In this document: in pieces, positions 1 to 5,865 of the stretch
Layout of the letters: every line of letters starts with the position of its first letter
Position numbering within the stretch: the stretch's first letter is position 1
NCBI GenBank assembly: GCA_029864785.1
Contig: JAOTST010000022.1
Coordinates: 1 to 10,682, forward strand
Origin: Chromatiales bacterium
GTDB lineage: Bacteria > Pseudomonadota > Gammaproteobacteria > Thiohalomonadales > Thiohalomonadaceae
Direction: 5' to 3'
DNA length: 10,682 nt
The notes under the pieces: generated by a model
Told to the model about the DNA's origin: nothing
What the model saw: the letters and a program-made list of their open reading frames with translations, nothing else
Databases searched by the model: none
Position numbers and translations under genes: made by a program

Positions 1-1
1 T

Positions 2-712
2 GAGCCGCTCTTTTATCAACGGCTGTGGCAACAACTTGAGGCGAATGGTAGCTGGCGAGGGGAGATGTGGAACCGACGTAAAGATGGTTCAATCTTTCCC
101 GTCTGGCAGCAGATCAGTGTGATTAACGATGATCACGGTATCACCAACTACGTCTCCATCTTTAGCGATATCAGTGAACTTAAGGCGGTGGAGGAGCAGC
201 TATCCCATCTGGCCCATCACGATGAGCTGACCGGTCTGCACAATCGCCTCTACTTTAAGGCACAGGTTGAGCAGAGTGTGCAGTCGGCTAAACGAAACCA
301 GCATATGATGGCTCTACTGTTTTTGGATCTTGATGGTTTTAAGCAAATTAATGATAATTTTGGCCACGATGTCGGCGATCAGTTGTTAAAAACAATTGCG
401 CAGCGGTTGAAAAATTGTGTCAGGGAAGAGGACACTGTGGCACGTATGGGTGGTGATGAATTTATTATTATCCTCAACCAGATTAGAGGGGGTGAAGATG
501 CCACTCTGGTGGCACAGAATATCCTTGAGGCAGTGATGCGCCCGGTGTCGGTTAATAATCACATACTGACCCCATCGACCAGTATAGGGATTAGCCTCTA
601 TCCAAATGATGCGGAGTCGGTCAAAGGCCTGCAAAATGCGGCCGACCATGCCATGTATGCTGCAAAAGAGGATGGTAAAAATGGTTACCGACTCTTTTCG
701 GCTTCTAGGTAG
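2..712 (+). CDS. PAS-GGDEF diguanylate cyclase, 5' end outside window
   Basis: The reading frame is open from the first bases of the window, so this is the C-terminal 236 residues of a longer protein. Visible residues 1 to about 60 read as the end of a PAS domain plus its PAC segment (RRKDGS, then SIFSDISELK). They lead through a short helix into a complete GGDEF domain that ends the protein. The GGDEF motif itself is intact (visible residues 150-154). It is preceded five residues earlier by an RxxD inhibitory site (REED), and the metal-binding aspartate is present in FLDLDGFK (about residue 109). By family knowledge this should make cyclic di-GMP from two GTP and be feedback-inhibited by its product. 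The PAS part would sense a signal that cannot be named here. No EAL domain follows. Whether it is membrane-bound depends on the missing N-terminus. Confidence 0.93.
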   Translation, partial: EPLFYQRLWQQLEANGSWRGEMWNRRKDGSIFPVWQQISVINDDHGITNYVSIFSDISELKAVEEQLSHLAHHDELTGLHNRLYFKAQVEQSVQSAKRNQHMMALLFLDLDGFKQINDNFGHDVGDQLLKTIAQRLKNCVREEDTVARMGGDEFIIILNQIRGGEDATLVAQNILEAVMRPVSVNNHILTPSTSIGISLYPNDAESVKGLQNAADHAMYAAKEDGKNGYRLFSASR

Positions 713-874
713 GTGTAGAGAGTGAGTCGCGGCTGCTTTTTATAATCAGTACTGACGCTAAGTGCGCATCAATTTAATTTTATACAAACCCTAATTATCC
801 TTTAAGTTCAGAGATTGCGCTTTACGATTATGGTAAATTGGCTCTCATCTTATTTAGATTAAATCGAGAAAAAA

Positions 875-1927
875 ATGAAACAAGTCAAGTTAGGTCAAAG
901 CGGTTTAGAAGTGACCAATGTCTGCCTGGGCACCATGACCTGGGGATCCCAAAACAGTCAACAAGATGCAGATGCTCAAATTGAGTATGCACTCTCTGAA
1001 GGGATTAACTTTATCGATACGGCAGAGATGTATGCGGTACCGCCATCCCCTGAGACCTATGGCAAAACTGAAACGATGATCGGCAACTGGTTATCAAAAA
1101 ACAGTCACAGAAGATCGGAATTTATCCTGGCATCTAAAATCGCCGGTAATGGCCTGCCTTGGATACGTAATGGAGAAGACATTACCGGAGAGGCGATTAT
1201 TAAATCAGTCGATGATTCACTCAAGCGTCTACAAACTGATTATATCGACCTCTACCAACTCCACTGGCCAAACAGAACATCACCCCACTTCTCAAAGCAT
1301 CATGTCGGCATGGTGAAATTTTCAGATGTCGATGCAGCCGAGCACTCCAATCAGATGCTCGAAATTCTTCAAGCACTCGATAGCTGTATTAAGGCGGGAA
1401 AGATCCGTCACTTCGGACTCTCGGATGACACCACCTGGGGCATTAATGAATATCTTCGGTTGAGTGAAAAACATGCTCTGCCACGAGCCGCATCAATCCA
1501 AAATGAGTTCAGTCTATTGCACACCAAAGATTGGCCCTACCTGGTCGAAAACTGTGTTCATGAAGAGGTTGCCTATCTACCGTGGTCACCGCTTGGTGGC
1601 GGTGTATTAAGCGGAAAATATATTGATGGTGCACGCCCCGCCGGTAGCCGATGGAGCAAGGTGCAACGTAACGGCCTGTTCCGTGATAGCGAAATGGCAA
1701 ATAGTGCCGTAAAGCGATATGCAGAGGTGGCGAGAAAAAATGATTTAACGCCCAGTCAGCTCGCTCTGGCATGGTGTGCCCAAGTGGATGGAGTCACCTC
1801 CACTATTATTGGAGCCACCAGCACAGCGCAATTGAAAGAGGATATTGATGCATTTGATATCACGCTATCAGACGACCTGCTGAATGATATCAATATACTA
1901 CTTCAACAATATCCAATGCCTTTTTAA
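875..1927 (+). CDS. tas: Tas-like NADP(H)-dependent aldo/keto reductase
   Basis: A 350-residue protein that resembles E. coli Tas (346 residues) along its whole length, including the shared GTMTxG and AEMYxVPPxPET segments near the N-terminus. The aldo/keto reductase tetrad is complete: Asp48 and Tyr53 (IDTAEMY), Lys88 (ASK) and His130 (LHWP). A C-terminal IIGATS segment fits cofactor binding. The fold is a TIM barrel that reduces aldehydes or ketones with NADPH in the cytoplasm. The physiological substrate of Tas is not well established. The start at 875 is chosen because the family N-terminus (KQVKLGQSGLEV) begins there; the ribosome site (GAG at 866-868) is weak. The gene stands alone on the plus strand and converges on the GreA/GreB-like gene with 21 bases between the stops. 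Family call is sure; calling it the Tas orthologue is likely. Confidence 0.92.
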   Translation: MKQVKLGQSGLEVTNVCLGTMTWGSQNSQQDADAQIEYALSEGINFIDTAEMYAVPPSPETYGKTETMIGNWLSKNSHRRSEFILASKIAGNGLPWIRNGEDITGEAIIKSVDDSLKRLQTDYIDLYQLHWPNRTSPHFSKHHVGMVKFSDVDAAEHSNQMLEILQALDSCIKAGKIRHFGLSDDTTWGINEYLRLSEKHALPRAASIQNEFSLLHTKDWPYLVENCVHEEVAYLPWSPLGGGVLSGKYIDGARPAGSRWSKVQRNGLFRDSEMANSAVKRYAEVARKNDLTPSQLALAWCAQVDGVTSTIIGATSTAQLKEDIDAFDITLSDDLLNDINILLQQYPMPF

Positions 1928-1948
1928 AAACGACTATTTTTGTCTGTT

Positions 1949-2431
1949 CTAGTAGATAGCGATAATCTCATAAGTGAGTTTTTGATCGGCGATATCGATA
2001 CTGATCTCATCATCAACAAAATGCCCCAATAGTGCCTGCCCCAAAGGAGCCGAAGGGGTGATGACGGTGATCTCTATATCACTGTAGATAAATTTCACTC
2101 CCCCGGCAGCAGGGCCCAGGAAAAGGTACTGCTCAACACTCTGATCATCCAAAAGAACGATCAGTGCGCCAATTGTTATTCGAAGCGGGTCGGAAAATTC
2201 AATCGGTTCGAGTGCCTTAAAGGCCGCCAGATCGGCCTTGCACTCCTCTACACGTTGAGCCTGTCCCTGAGCAAGATAAGATGCCTCAAGACCCAATGTG
2301 TCGTATTTATTCTCGGCCACATTCTCTTCATGGGTTGCCGTGTTATAGGCCAGCATGGCCGCATCAACCGCACCCTGATAGACAGAATCCAGTAGCTCGA
2401 TAATCTGTTTATGCAGCAGTCCCTTATCCAT
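1949..2431 (-). CDS. GreA/GreB-family transcription factor-like protein
   Basis: A 160-residue protein. Residues about 80-160 match the C-terminal FKBP-like domain of GreA/GreB, with the signature ITPSAPLGQALLG followed by VDDEISI. Residues 1-75 form a helical, probably coiled-coil N-terminus. Its middle (ENKYDTLGLEASYLAQGQ) keeps acidic residues where GreA carries the acidic tip that enters the RNA polymerase secondary channel. The N-terminal sequence is otherwise far from E. coli GreA or GreB, so transcript-cleavage activity is not proven, and an anti-cleavage or other secondary-channel role (as in Gfh1 or Rnk) is possible. It starts 35 bases after the yebG stop on the same strand, so it is probably cotranscribed with yebG. 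That would place it under LexA control, which is inference. No clear Shine-Dalgarno precedes the ATG. Some relatives carry unrelated fatty-acid-synthesis names in databases; nothing here supports that. Confidence 0.82.
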   Translation of the reverse strand: MDKGLLHKQIIELLDSVYQGAVDAAMLAYNTATHEENVAENKYDTLGLEASYLAQGQAQRVEECKADLAAFKALEPIEFSDPLRITIGALIVLLDDQSVEQYLFLGPAAGGVKFIYSDIEITVITPSAPLGQALLGHFVDDEISIDIADQKLTYEIIAIY

Positions 2432-2466
2432 CTTTCAGCTCTTTAATATTAACGGAGATATAACCG

Positions 2467-2754
2467 TTAGTTCGTTTCAGCGGCTTCCAGCTTAACCACG
2501 TTATCGGGACCGGAAATCACCTCTTCCATCGCCTCTATTTTTCCCTTACAAGCGAGAACCACCTGCTCTTTATTACGGGCTAGAATCAGGCCAAAATCCT
2601 CCGCCTTGTTCTCATCAACTTCTGGGACAATCTGCTTCAGAAGACGGGCGAAAACTTCGCCCAGCTCCAGCATCTTGTCATAGGCATCAGCCGACTTTTT
2701 ATCGTCAAACATCGTATCGTCTCTGTCGCATTTCCACATTGCTATTACAGCCAT
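2467..2754 (-). CDS. yebG: YebG-family SOS-inducible protein
   Basis: A 95-residue acidic protein that aligns with E. coli YebG (about 96 residues). It starts MAV, has a KKSADAYDKML segment matching KKEADAYDKML, and ends in an acidic tail. YebG is a DNA-damage-inducible member of the LexA regulon in enterobacteria; its biochemical role is not settled. The start at 2754 is supported by AGGA eight bases upstream; another ATG seven bases upstream is out of frame. A GAAT-N7-GAAC repeat lies 41-55 bases upstream and is nearly identical to the repeat in front of lexA, so SOS control is likely. The gene lies between lexA (80-base gap) and the GreA/GreB-like gene (35-base gap), all on the minus strand. 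The 80-base gap together with its own box suggests a separate promoter from lexA. Confidence 0.9.
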   Translation of the reverse strand: MAVIAMWKCDRDDTMFDDKKSADAYDKMLELGEVFARLLKQIVPEVDENKAEDFGLILARNKEQVVLACKGKIEAMEEVISGPDNVVKLEAAETN

Positions 2755-2794
2755 TGTTCATGTCCTCTATTTTCCTGATTGAATGGAGTTACTC

Positions 2795-2809
2795 GTTCTC
2801 TTATTATTC
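2795..2809 (-). promoter_or_regulatory. Candidate LexA box of yebG (GAAT-N7-GAAC direct repeat)
   Basis: Read on the minus strand this is GAATAATAAGAGAAC. It matches the repeat upstream of lexA (GAACAAAAAGAGAAC) at 13 of 15 positions, including the whole second half-site and its flank. It lies 40 bases before the yebG start codon, a normal operator position. Relative to its gene it is in the opposite orientation from the lexA copy. That LexA binds it is inference from position and similarity. Confidence 0.6.
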
Positions 2810-2834
2810 ATATTTCTAAATTTTGGGGTGCAGG

Positions 2835-3431
2835 CTAGTAGCGTCTTAGCAGACTGACCAATACCCCCTGAACCTGTACCTGTTCGGTCGGATAGTTCAT
2901 CGGTTCCATCGTGCTATTTTCAGGTAGCAGGGTGACACTACCATCACTGTTATTTTGCAACCGCTTGAGCGTGGCCTCCTCGTTGTTGATCAGCGCCACC
3001 ACAATCTCGCCGTCGCGGGCAGAGTCACGTTTTTCGATCACCACCAGATCACCATCCATAATGCCGATATCGATCATCGACTCACCCTTCACCGTGAGTG
3101 CATAGCAGGGATACTGACTGAGCATGAAGTCGGGCACCTCTAGAAAATCGGGTTGCGCTATCGCCTCAATCGGGCGACCGGCAGCGATGGCACCCAAGTG
3201 AGGGATCCCTGCATCGGCCTGTTCCCACTCAACCAGTCGAATCCCCTGACGCCCAGCCATCGGCTCGACCAGTCCAGCATCGATTAAGGCCTGTATGTGC
3301 TTATGTAGAGAGCCACGGGAGCTAAGCCCCAATTCATGGCACAGCTCATCGTAGGTGGGTGGATGGGTGAAGTGCTCGGCGTTGTGGTGCAGGTGGTTGT
3401 AAATCTCCTGCTGGCGGCGGGTCAGTTTCAT
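2835..3431 (-). CDS. lexA: LexA SOS repressor, non-E. coli recognition helix
   Basis: A 198-residue repressor-protease. Residues 1-66 are a winged helix-turn-helix (TYDELCHELGLSSRGS at 26-41, wing RQGIRLVE). Residues 78-198 are the S24 autoprotease domain: cleavage site Ala84-Gly85 in AIAAGRP, nucleophile Ser118 in KGESMIDIG, and general base Lys156 in ATLKRL. All parts needed for RecA*-stimulated self-cleavage are present, so this should repress SOS genes until DNA damage. The recognition helix reads SSRGSLHKHIQAL rather than the SPNAAEEHLKAL of E. coli. The SRGSLHKHI pattern is closer to SKSGIHRLI of alphaproteobacterial LexA, which binds GTTC-N7-GTTC, and just such a repeat lies upstream. 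Only a weak ribosome site precedes the ATG; the start is fixed by the family N-terminus (MKLTRRQQEI). In some bacteria a second, divergent LexA exists beside the canonical one, and this could be that copy. Confidence 0.94.
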   Translation of the reverse strand: MKLTRRQQEIYNHLHHNAEHFTHPPTYDELCHELGLSSRGSLHKHIQALIDAGLVEPMAGRQGIRLVEWEQADAGIPHLGAIAAGRPIEAIAQPDFLEVPDFMLSQYPCYALTVKGESMIDIGIMDGDLVVIEKRDSARDGEIVVALINNEEATLKRLQNNSDGSVTLLPENSTMEPMNYPTEQVQVQGVLVSLLRRY

Positions 3432-3473
3432 TGGGATAGGGTCTATTTTCCAATTGTTTTCTAGCTGTTATTC

Positions 3474-3482
3474 ATCCTAGCA
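3474..3482 (-). promoter_or_regulatory. Candidate extended -10 of the lexA promoter
   Basis: On the minus strand this reads TGCTAGGAT, an extended -10 form (TG-N-TAGGAT), about 43 bases before the lexA start codon. The matching -35 region is poor and would fall inside the candidate LexA box at 3490-3504, which fits a promoter that LexA blocks directly. The assignment rests on pattern only. Confidence 0.35.
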
Positions 3483-3489
3483 CAATAGA

Positions 3490-3504
3490 GAACAAAAAGA
3501 GAAC
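3490..3504 (-). promoter_or_regulatory. Candidate LexA box of lexA (GTTC-N7-GTTC direct repeat)
   Basis: The plus strand reads GAACAAAAAGAGAAC, a perfect GAAC-N7-GAAC direct repeat with 11-base periodicity (one helical turn). It lies 58 bases upstream of the lexA ATG and overlaps the spacer and -35 area of the best promoter candidate. GTTC/GAAC-N7 direct repeats are the established LexA box type of Alphaproteobacteria. Autoregulation through this site is inferred. No CTGT-N8-ACAG site is present in the same gap. Confidence 0.65.
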
Positions 3505-3549
3505 AGAAAATGAAAAAAGGATAGCGAGCCGTATCTGTCTGGAAACGAT

Positions 3550-4446
3550 TCAGGTCAAAATATCATCCAGTCGATTTAGATGATCTAAAAATACTTTTAG
3601 CTTTGCCGGCATCCACTGACGGCTGAGGTATACAAGATAAAGGTTTATGGTCGGAAACTGATTATCGATCAGTAATGGCACGAGCTGACCGTTTTTAACC
3701 TCGTCTCTGGCGATAAATTTAGGGATTACAGCAATACCTAATCCAGTGATAGCGGCCTCTTTGCAACTGAGCACATCATTAACCTTGAAGCGGCCGTTTA
3801 GATCGGCTCTGTGTACACTATCCCCCTGAGGATTAGCAAGACTAAAGTCGGGTCCCGATGTAAATTCGATAAAGTCAAAATTGCCAACCTGATCCAGATG
3901 GCTCAGCTCGCCATGCTCTTTAATATACGAAGGCGAGCAGAACAGACCAATTTCACTGCGCATCACCTTTCTGGCGATCAGGCTGGAGTCTTTTAGAGCA
4001 CCAACGCCAATGTCAGCTCGCAAGGCGATATCGACCCGCTCTTTGATGAGATCGATATTTTCATAGCCAAGAATAAGCTCCACCTCGACCTTTGGATTTT
4101 CCTTCATAAAGGGCTGTATCAGCTCAGAGATAAATATCTCGGAAAAACTGTTGGGGGCCGATATACGCAACAGGCCAACCGCCTCATTTCCCAAAGTGGT
4201 GGTGAACTGTTCTGCCTCCTGTGCGGTTTCAACAATCTGTAGGCAGTATCGATAATAGCCCTCTCCCGCCTCGGTCAGGGTGACGGAGCGGGTGCTTCGG
4301 TTCAAAAGGCGCACCCCCAGGCGAGATTCCAGTTGGGAGAGCTTATTGCTGACCGTCGATTTATCCATCTGTAGCTCGGCTGCAGCCTTGGTAAAGCTTT
4401 GATATTCAGCGATTTTTGCGAATATTTGCAGCTGATTGAGGTCCAT
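3550..4446 (-). CDS. LysR-family transcriptional regulator
   Basis: A 298-residue regulator of normal LysR length. Residues 1-60 form the helix-turn-helix (LNQLQIFAKIAEYQSFTKAA, then STVSNKLSQLESRLGVRLLNR). A linker helix follows, then a periplasmic-binding-protein-like effector domain from about residue 90 to the end. The body resembles the large AaeR/DmlR-like group of proteobacterial LysR proteins (NRSTRSVTLTEAGEGYY), whose effectors vary, so the ligand cannot be named. It is transcribed away from the cytochrome b561 gene. That is the standard layout for a LysR protein that controls its divergent neighbour and itself, so the cytochrome gene is the likely target. A palindrome with TGTTGT arms lies 16 bases before its start codon and is a candidate autoregulatory site. 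The gene ends 118 bases before lexA on the same strand. Confidence 0.93.
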   Translation of the reverse strand: MDLNQLQIFAKIAEYQSFTKAAAELQMDKSTVSNKLSQLESRLGVRLLNRSTRSVTLTEAGEGYYRYCLQIVETAQEAEQFTTTLGNEAVGLLRISAPNSFSEIFISELIQPFMKENPKVEVELILGYENIDLIKERVDIALRADIGVGALKDSSLIARKVMRSEIGLFCSPSYIKEHGELSHLDQVGNFDFIEFTSGPDFSLANPQGDSVHRADLNGRFKVNDVLSCKEAAITGLGIAVIPKFIARDEVKNGQLVPLLIDNQFPTINLYLVYLSRQWMPAKLKVFLDHLNRLDDILT

Positions 4447-4462
4447 GAGAGGCCTTTATTGT

Positions 4463-4477
4463 TGTTGTGAAACAACA
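4463..4477. promoter_or_regulatory. Palindrome upstream of lysR, candidate regulator site
   Basis: TGTTGT-GAA-ACAACA is a perfect 6-bp inverted repeat with a three-base centre. It lies just upstream of the lysR ATG and downstream of a possible lysR promoter on the minus strand (-35 TTTGAT at 4504-4509, 16-base spacer, -10 CATAAT at 4482-4487). Dyad sites of this size in a lysR-target gap usually bind the regulator; binding here is inferred. Confidence 0.4.
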
Positions 4478-4535
4478 GTCTATTATGAATTCACATCATT
4501 ATCATCAAAGAAAAAACAAACTACACTCTTCATCA

Positions 4536-4626
4536 GTCGGTTTAGGCCAGAACAGATATTCCAGATGTTTCGGGTGTTACCCGGATTGTCCCCTCCGGCA
4601 GCATTGCATCTATGGCCTAAACCGAC
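4536..4626 (+). repeat. 91-base element closed by a perfect 14-bp inverted repeat, branched hairpin inside
   Basis: GTCGGTTTAGGCCA at 4536-4549 pairs perfectly with TGGCCTAAACCGAC at 4613-4626. Inside, AGATG (4563-4567) can pair with CATCT (4607-4611). Within that, CGGGT-GTT-ACCCG (4571-4583) and CCGGA/TCCGG (4581-4598) form two overlapping, mutually exclusive hairpins. The element ends 28 bases before the cytochrome b561 start codon. It has no U-run on either strand, so it is not a terminator. It could be a structured 5' leader, a MITE- or REP-like insertion, or a binding site. The inverted repeat is seen directly; its role is not known. Confidence 0.7.
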
Positions 4627-4654
4627 AATTTATATAATGAATGAGGAACAGGTA

Positions 4655-5197
4655 ATGAACGCACTTCGCTACAGCAATATCTCTGTAATACTCCATTGGT
4701 TGGTTGCCATCATGCTCGTTTTTGCCATGGTGATGGGCACAACATCGCTGGTGAACATCCCCAATGATGATCCAGAAAAAATCAATGCACTCAAAGGACA
4801 CATGATCTTTGGATTTTTGATCACCACCTTCATGATTGTGCGTCTGATAGCGAAGATGAAGAGCATCAATCCTCCGCCTATGGTTACCGATAATGCACTA
4901 CGCGATAAAATTGGTGCTTCGGTTCACAGTGCCCTCTACATATTGGTTATTTTGATGGGCCTAAGTGGCCTTGGTATTGCGCTACTGGCAGGAGTTCCAG
5001 ATGTGATTCTAGGTGTAGAGGGTGCCTCACTACCAGAGACATTTAATGAGCTGTTACCTCGCTTGGCACATGGTGTGGTTGCCAAACTCATTATGGCGAC
5101 GGTGGTGCTGCATGTAGTGGCTGCGCTCTATCATCAGCTTATCCTTAAAGATAACATCATCACCCGAATGGCATTGGGTAAACGGTTTAAGGATTAA
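4655..5197 (+). CDS. Cytochrome b561-type membrane haem protein
   Basis: A 180-residue four-helix membrane protein of the bacterial cytochrome b561 family (CybB-like, Ni-hydrogenase cytochrome b superfamily). It begins with the typical RYSNISVILHWL. Membrane spans are near residues 10-30, 48-66, 88-112 and 138-160. Candidate haem b ligands are His14, His49, His139 and His153, with further histidines at 91 and 160. The family carries electrons across the inner membrane, often between the quinone pool and an acceptor; the partner here is unknown. The frame is open back to 4436 and contains an ATG at 4637. The start at 4655 is preferred because GAGGAA lies six bases before it and the family N-terminus begins there. 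It is transcribed divergently from the LysR gene and followed by a strong terminator, so it is probably monocistronic. Confidence 0.9.
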   Translation: MNALRYSNISVILHWLVAIMLVFAMVMGTTSLVNIPNDDPEKINALKGHMIFGFLITTFMIVRLIAKMKSINPPPMVTDNALRDKIGASVHSALYILVILMGLSGLGIALLAGVPDVILGVEGASLPETFNELLPRLAHGVVAKLIMATVVLHVVAALYHQLILKDNIITRMALGKRFKD

Positions 5198-5213
5198 TCT
5201 TTCGCAAAAGATT
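5196..5213 (+). other. Small AT-rich hairpin at the cytochrome b561 stop codon
   Basis: AATCTTT and AAAGATT form a 7-bp stem with a CGCA loop, overlapping the stop codon. It is weak and may only help protect the 3' end of the message ahead of the main terminator. Confidence 0.3.
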
Positions 5214-5235
5214 AGGGTAGATCGTTCGATGGTTA

Positions 5236-5269
5236 GGCTTAAAGGGAGCGACTCCCTTTAAGCCCTTTT
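5236..5269 (+). terminator. Intrinsic terminator after the cytochrome b561 gene
   Basis: GGCTTAAAGGGAG and CTCCCTTTAAGCC form a perfect 13-bp stem with a three-base CGA loop, followed by CTTTT, 38 bases after the stop codon. It has a short U-tract on the plus strand only. A second 7-bp hairpin (CTTTTAG/CTAAAAG, 5265-5284) overlaps its tail and may act in the other direction for the operon ending at 5315. Confidence 0.8.
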
Positions 5270-5314
5270 AGGAAAAGCTAAAAGACCCAATCCATTGAAT
5301 CAGAGTTTAGATGT

Positions 5315-5647
5315 TTATCGAACAATGATGGTTAATGGACATATCTCAATGCCACCCTGTTCAGCACGAACACCATGAATATCTTTATGTGCTCTAAGCT
5401 CATCAATGGCATGGGTATAAGTTTTTATAGCCACTAATCCTTGAATTCTTAAATTGACGAAACCATTTTTTTCCACTTCAAAGGAGGCATTCTCATCAAG
5501 ATCATTTTCAAATAAAATTTGTGTTAATGCATCGGTCGCATTTTGTTGAATAATGATCTCCTCTTTTGATAGCTCATTAGGGCCAGCACAACTAGAAAGT
5601 AATAATGTAATAAATAACAAACCTGAAATTTTAATAAAACATCTCAT
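5315..5647 (-). CDS. Small predicted lipoprotein, unknown function
   Basis: A 110-residue protein with a clear lipoprotein signal: basic start (MRCFIK), a hydrophobic stretch to residue 17 and the lipobox LSSC with the lipidated cysteine at position 20. The residue after it is Ala, not Asp, which by the usual rule favours sorting to the outer membrane. The mature part of about 90 residues is acidic and then forms an alternating pattern (FVNLRIQGLVAIKTYTHAIDELRAHKDI) that suggests a small alpha/beta fold. I do not recognise a family. The start is supported by AAAGG eight bases upstream. It is the last gene of the minus-strand run, 15 bases after the 63-residue gene, so it is probably expressed with the M48 peptidase and YbjQ-type genes. 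Confidence 0.75.
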   Translation of the reverse strand: MRCFIKISGLLFITLLLSSCAGPNELSKEEIIIQQNATDALTQILFENDLDENASFEVEKNGFVNLRIQGLVAIKTYTHAIDELRAHKDIHGVRAEQGGIEICPLTIIVR

Positions 5648-5662
5648 ATTGAATACCTTTAA

Positions 5663-5854
5663 TTATTCTTTATCATCCAAGGGTAAAATCTCTTCGGCCT
5701 TACCCAGCTTAATCGCATTTTGAAGAACCAATTTTTTAAAAAAGATAGTCTCTTGGGTGGTGATGTTGCGCGTTTCATATCGCTCACCATCATCAGCAAT
5801 AATTTTGATGGACATGCCAGAGATCACGAAAGTTTTGCCGATTAATTTATCCAT
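5663..5854 (-). CDS. 63-residue conserved hypothetical protein (copy A)
   Basis: A small soluble protein with no signal peptide or membrane span. It starts MDKLIGKTFVISG, continues with IIADDGERYETRNITTQET and ends in a charged tail. The layout suggests a short beta-rich domain followed by a helix (VLQNAIKLGKAEE). A second gene at 8698-8877 encodes a clear homologue with the same DDG-TRNIST-ET and VLQ-AI-LGKA-E pattern, so two copies sit about 3 kb apart. Conservation of protein sequence between the copies argues that this is a real gene. It starts 11 bases after the Bfd-like gene stops, with GAGAG as a weak ribosome site, and lies 15 bases before the lipoprotein gene. No function can be named. 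Confidence 0.75.
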   Translation of the reverse strand: MDKLIGKTFVISGMSIKIIADDGERYETRNITTQETIFFKKLVLQNAIKLGKAEEILPLDDKE

Positions 5855-5865
5855 AACTGCTCTCT

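Noticed and set aside
386..649. Minus-strand open frame inside the GGDEF gene, and similar antisense frames over tas, lexA, lysR, M48 and the ICMT-like gene
   Set aside because: They lie wholly inside well-supported genes, show no family motifs and have no ribosome sites.
713..874. Promoter of the aldo/keto reductase gene
   Set aside because: The gap is AT-rich near the gene, but no -35/-10 pair with acceptable spacing stands out, so none is called.
2450..2469. TAACGG/CCGTTA hairpin at the yebG stop codon as a terminator
   Set aside because: The stem is only 6 bp with an 8-base loop and there is no U-tract on the minus strand; it is too weak to call.
3465..3480. CTGT-N8-CTAG, part of a possible E. 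coli-type LexA box near lexA
   Set aside because: Only one half (CTGT) matches; the second half is CTAG instead of ACAG, while a perfect GAAC-N7-GAAC repeat lies nearby.
4536..4626. Integron attC site or tRNA-like gene
   Set aside because: The ends do not fit RYYYAAC and GTTRRRY in attC order, no integrase or cassette is present, and there is no T-arm, anticodon arm or CCA end of a tRNA.
4436..4654. N-terminal extension of the cytochrome b561 frame back to 4436
   Set aside because: The upstream part crosses the inverted-repeat element and the lysR control region and encodes no family sequence; GAGGAA and the HWL motif fix the start at 4655.
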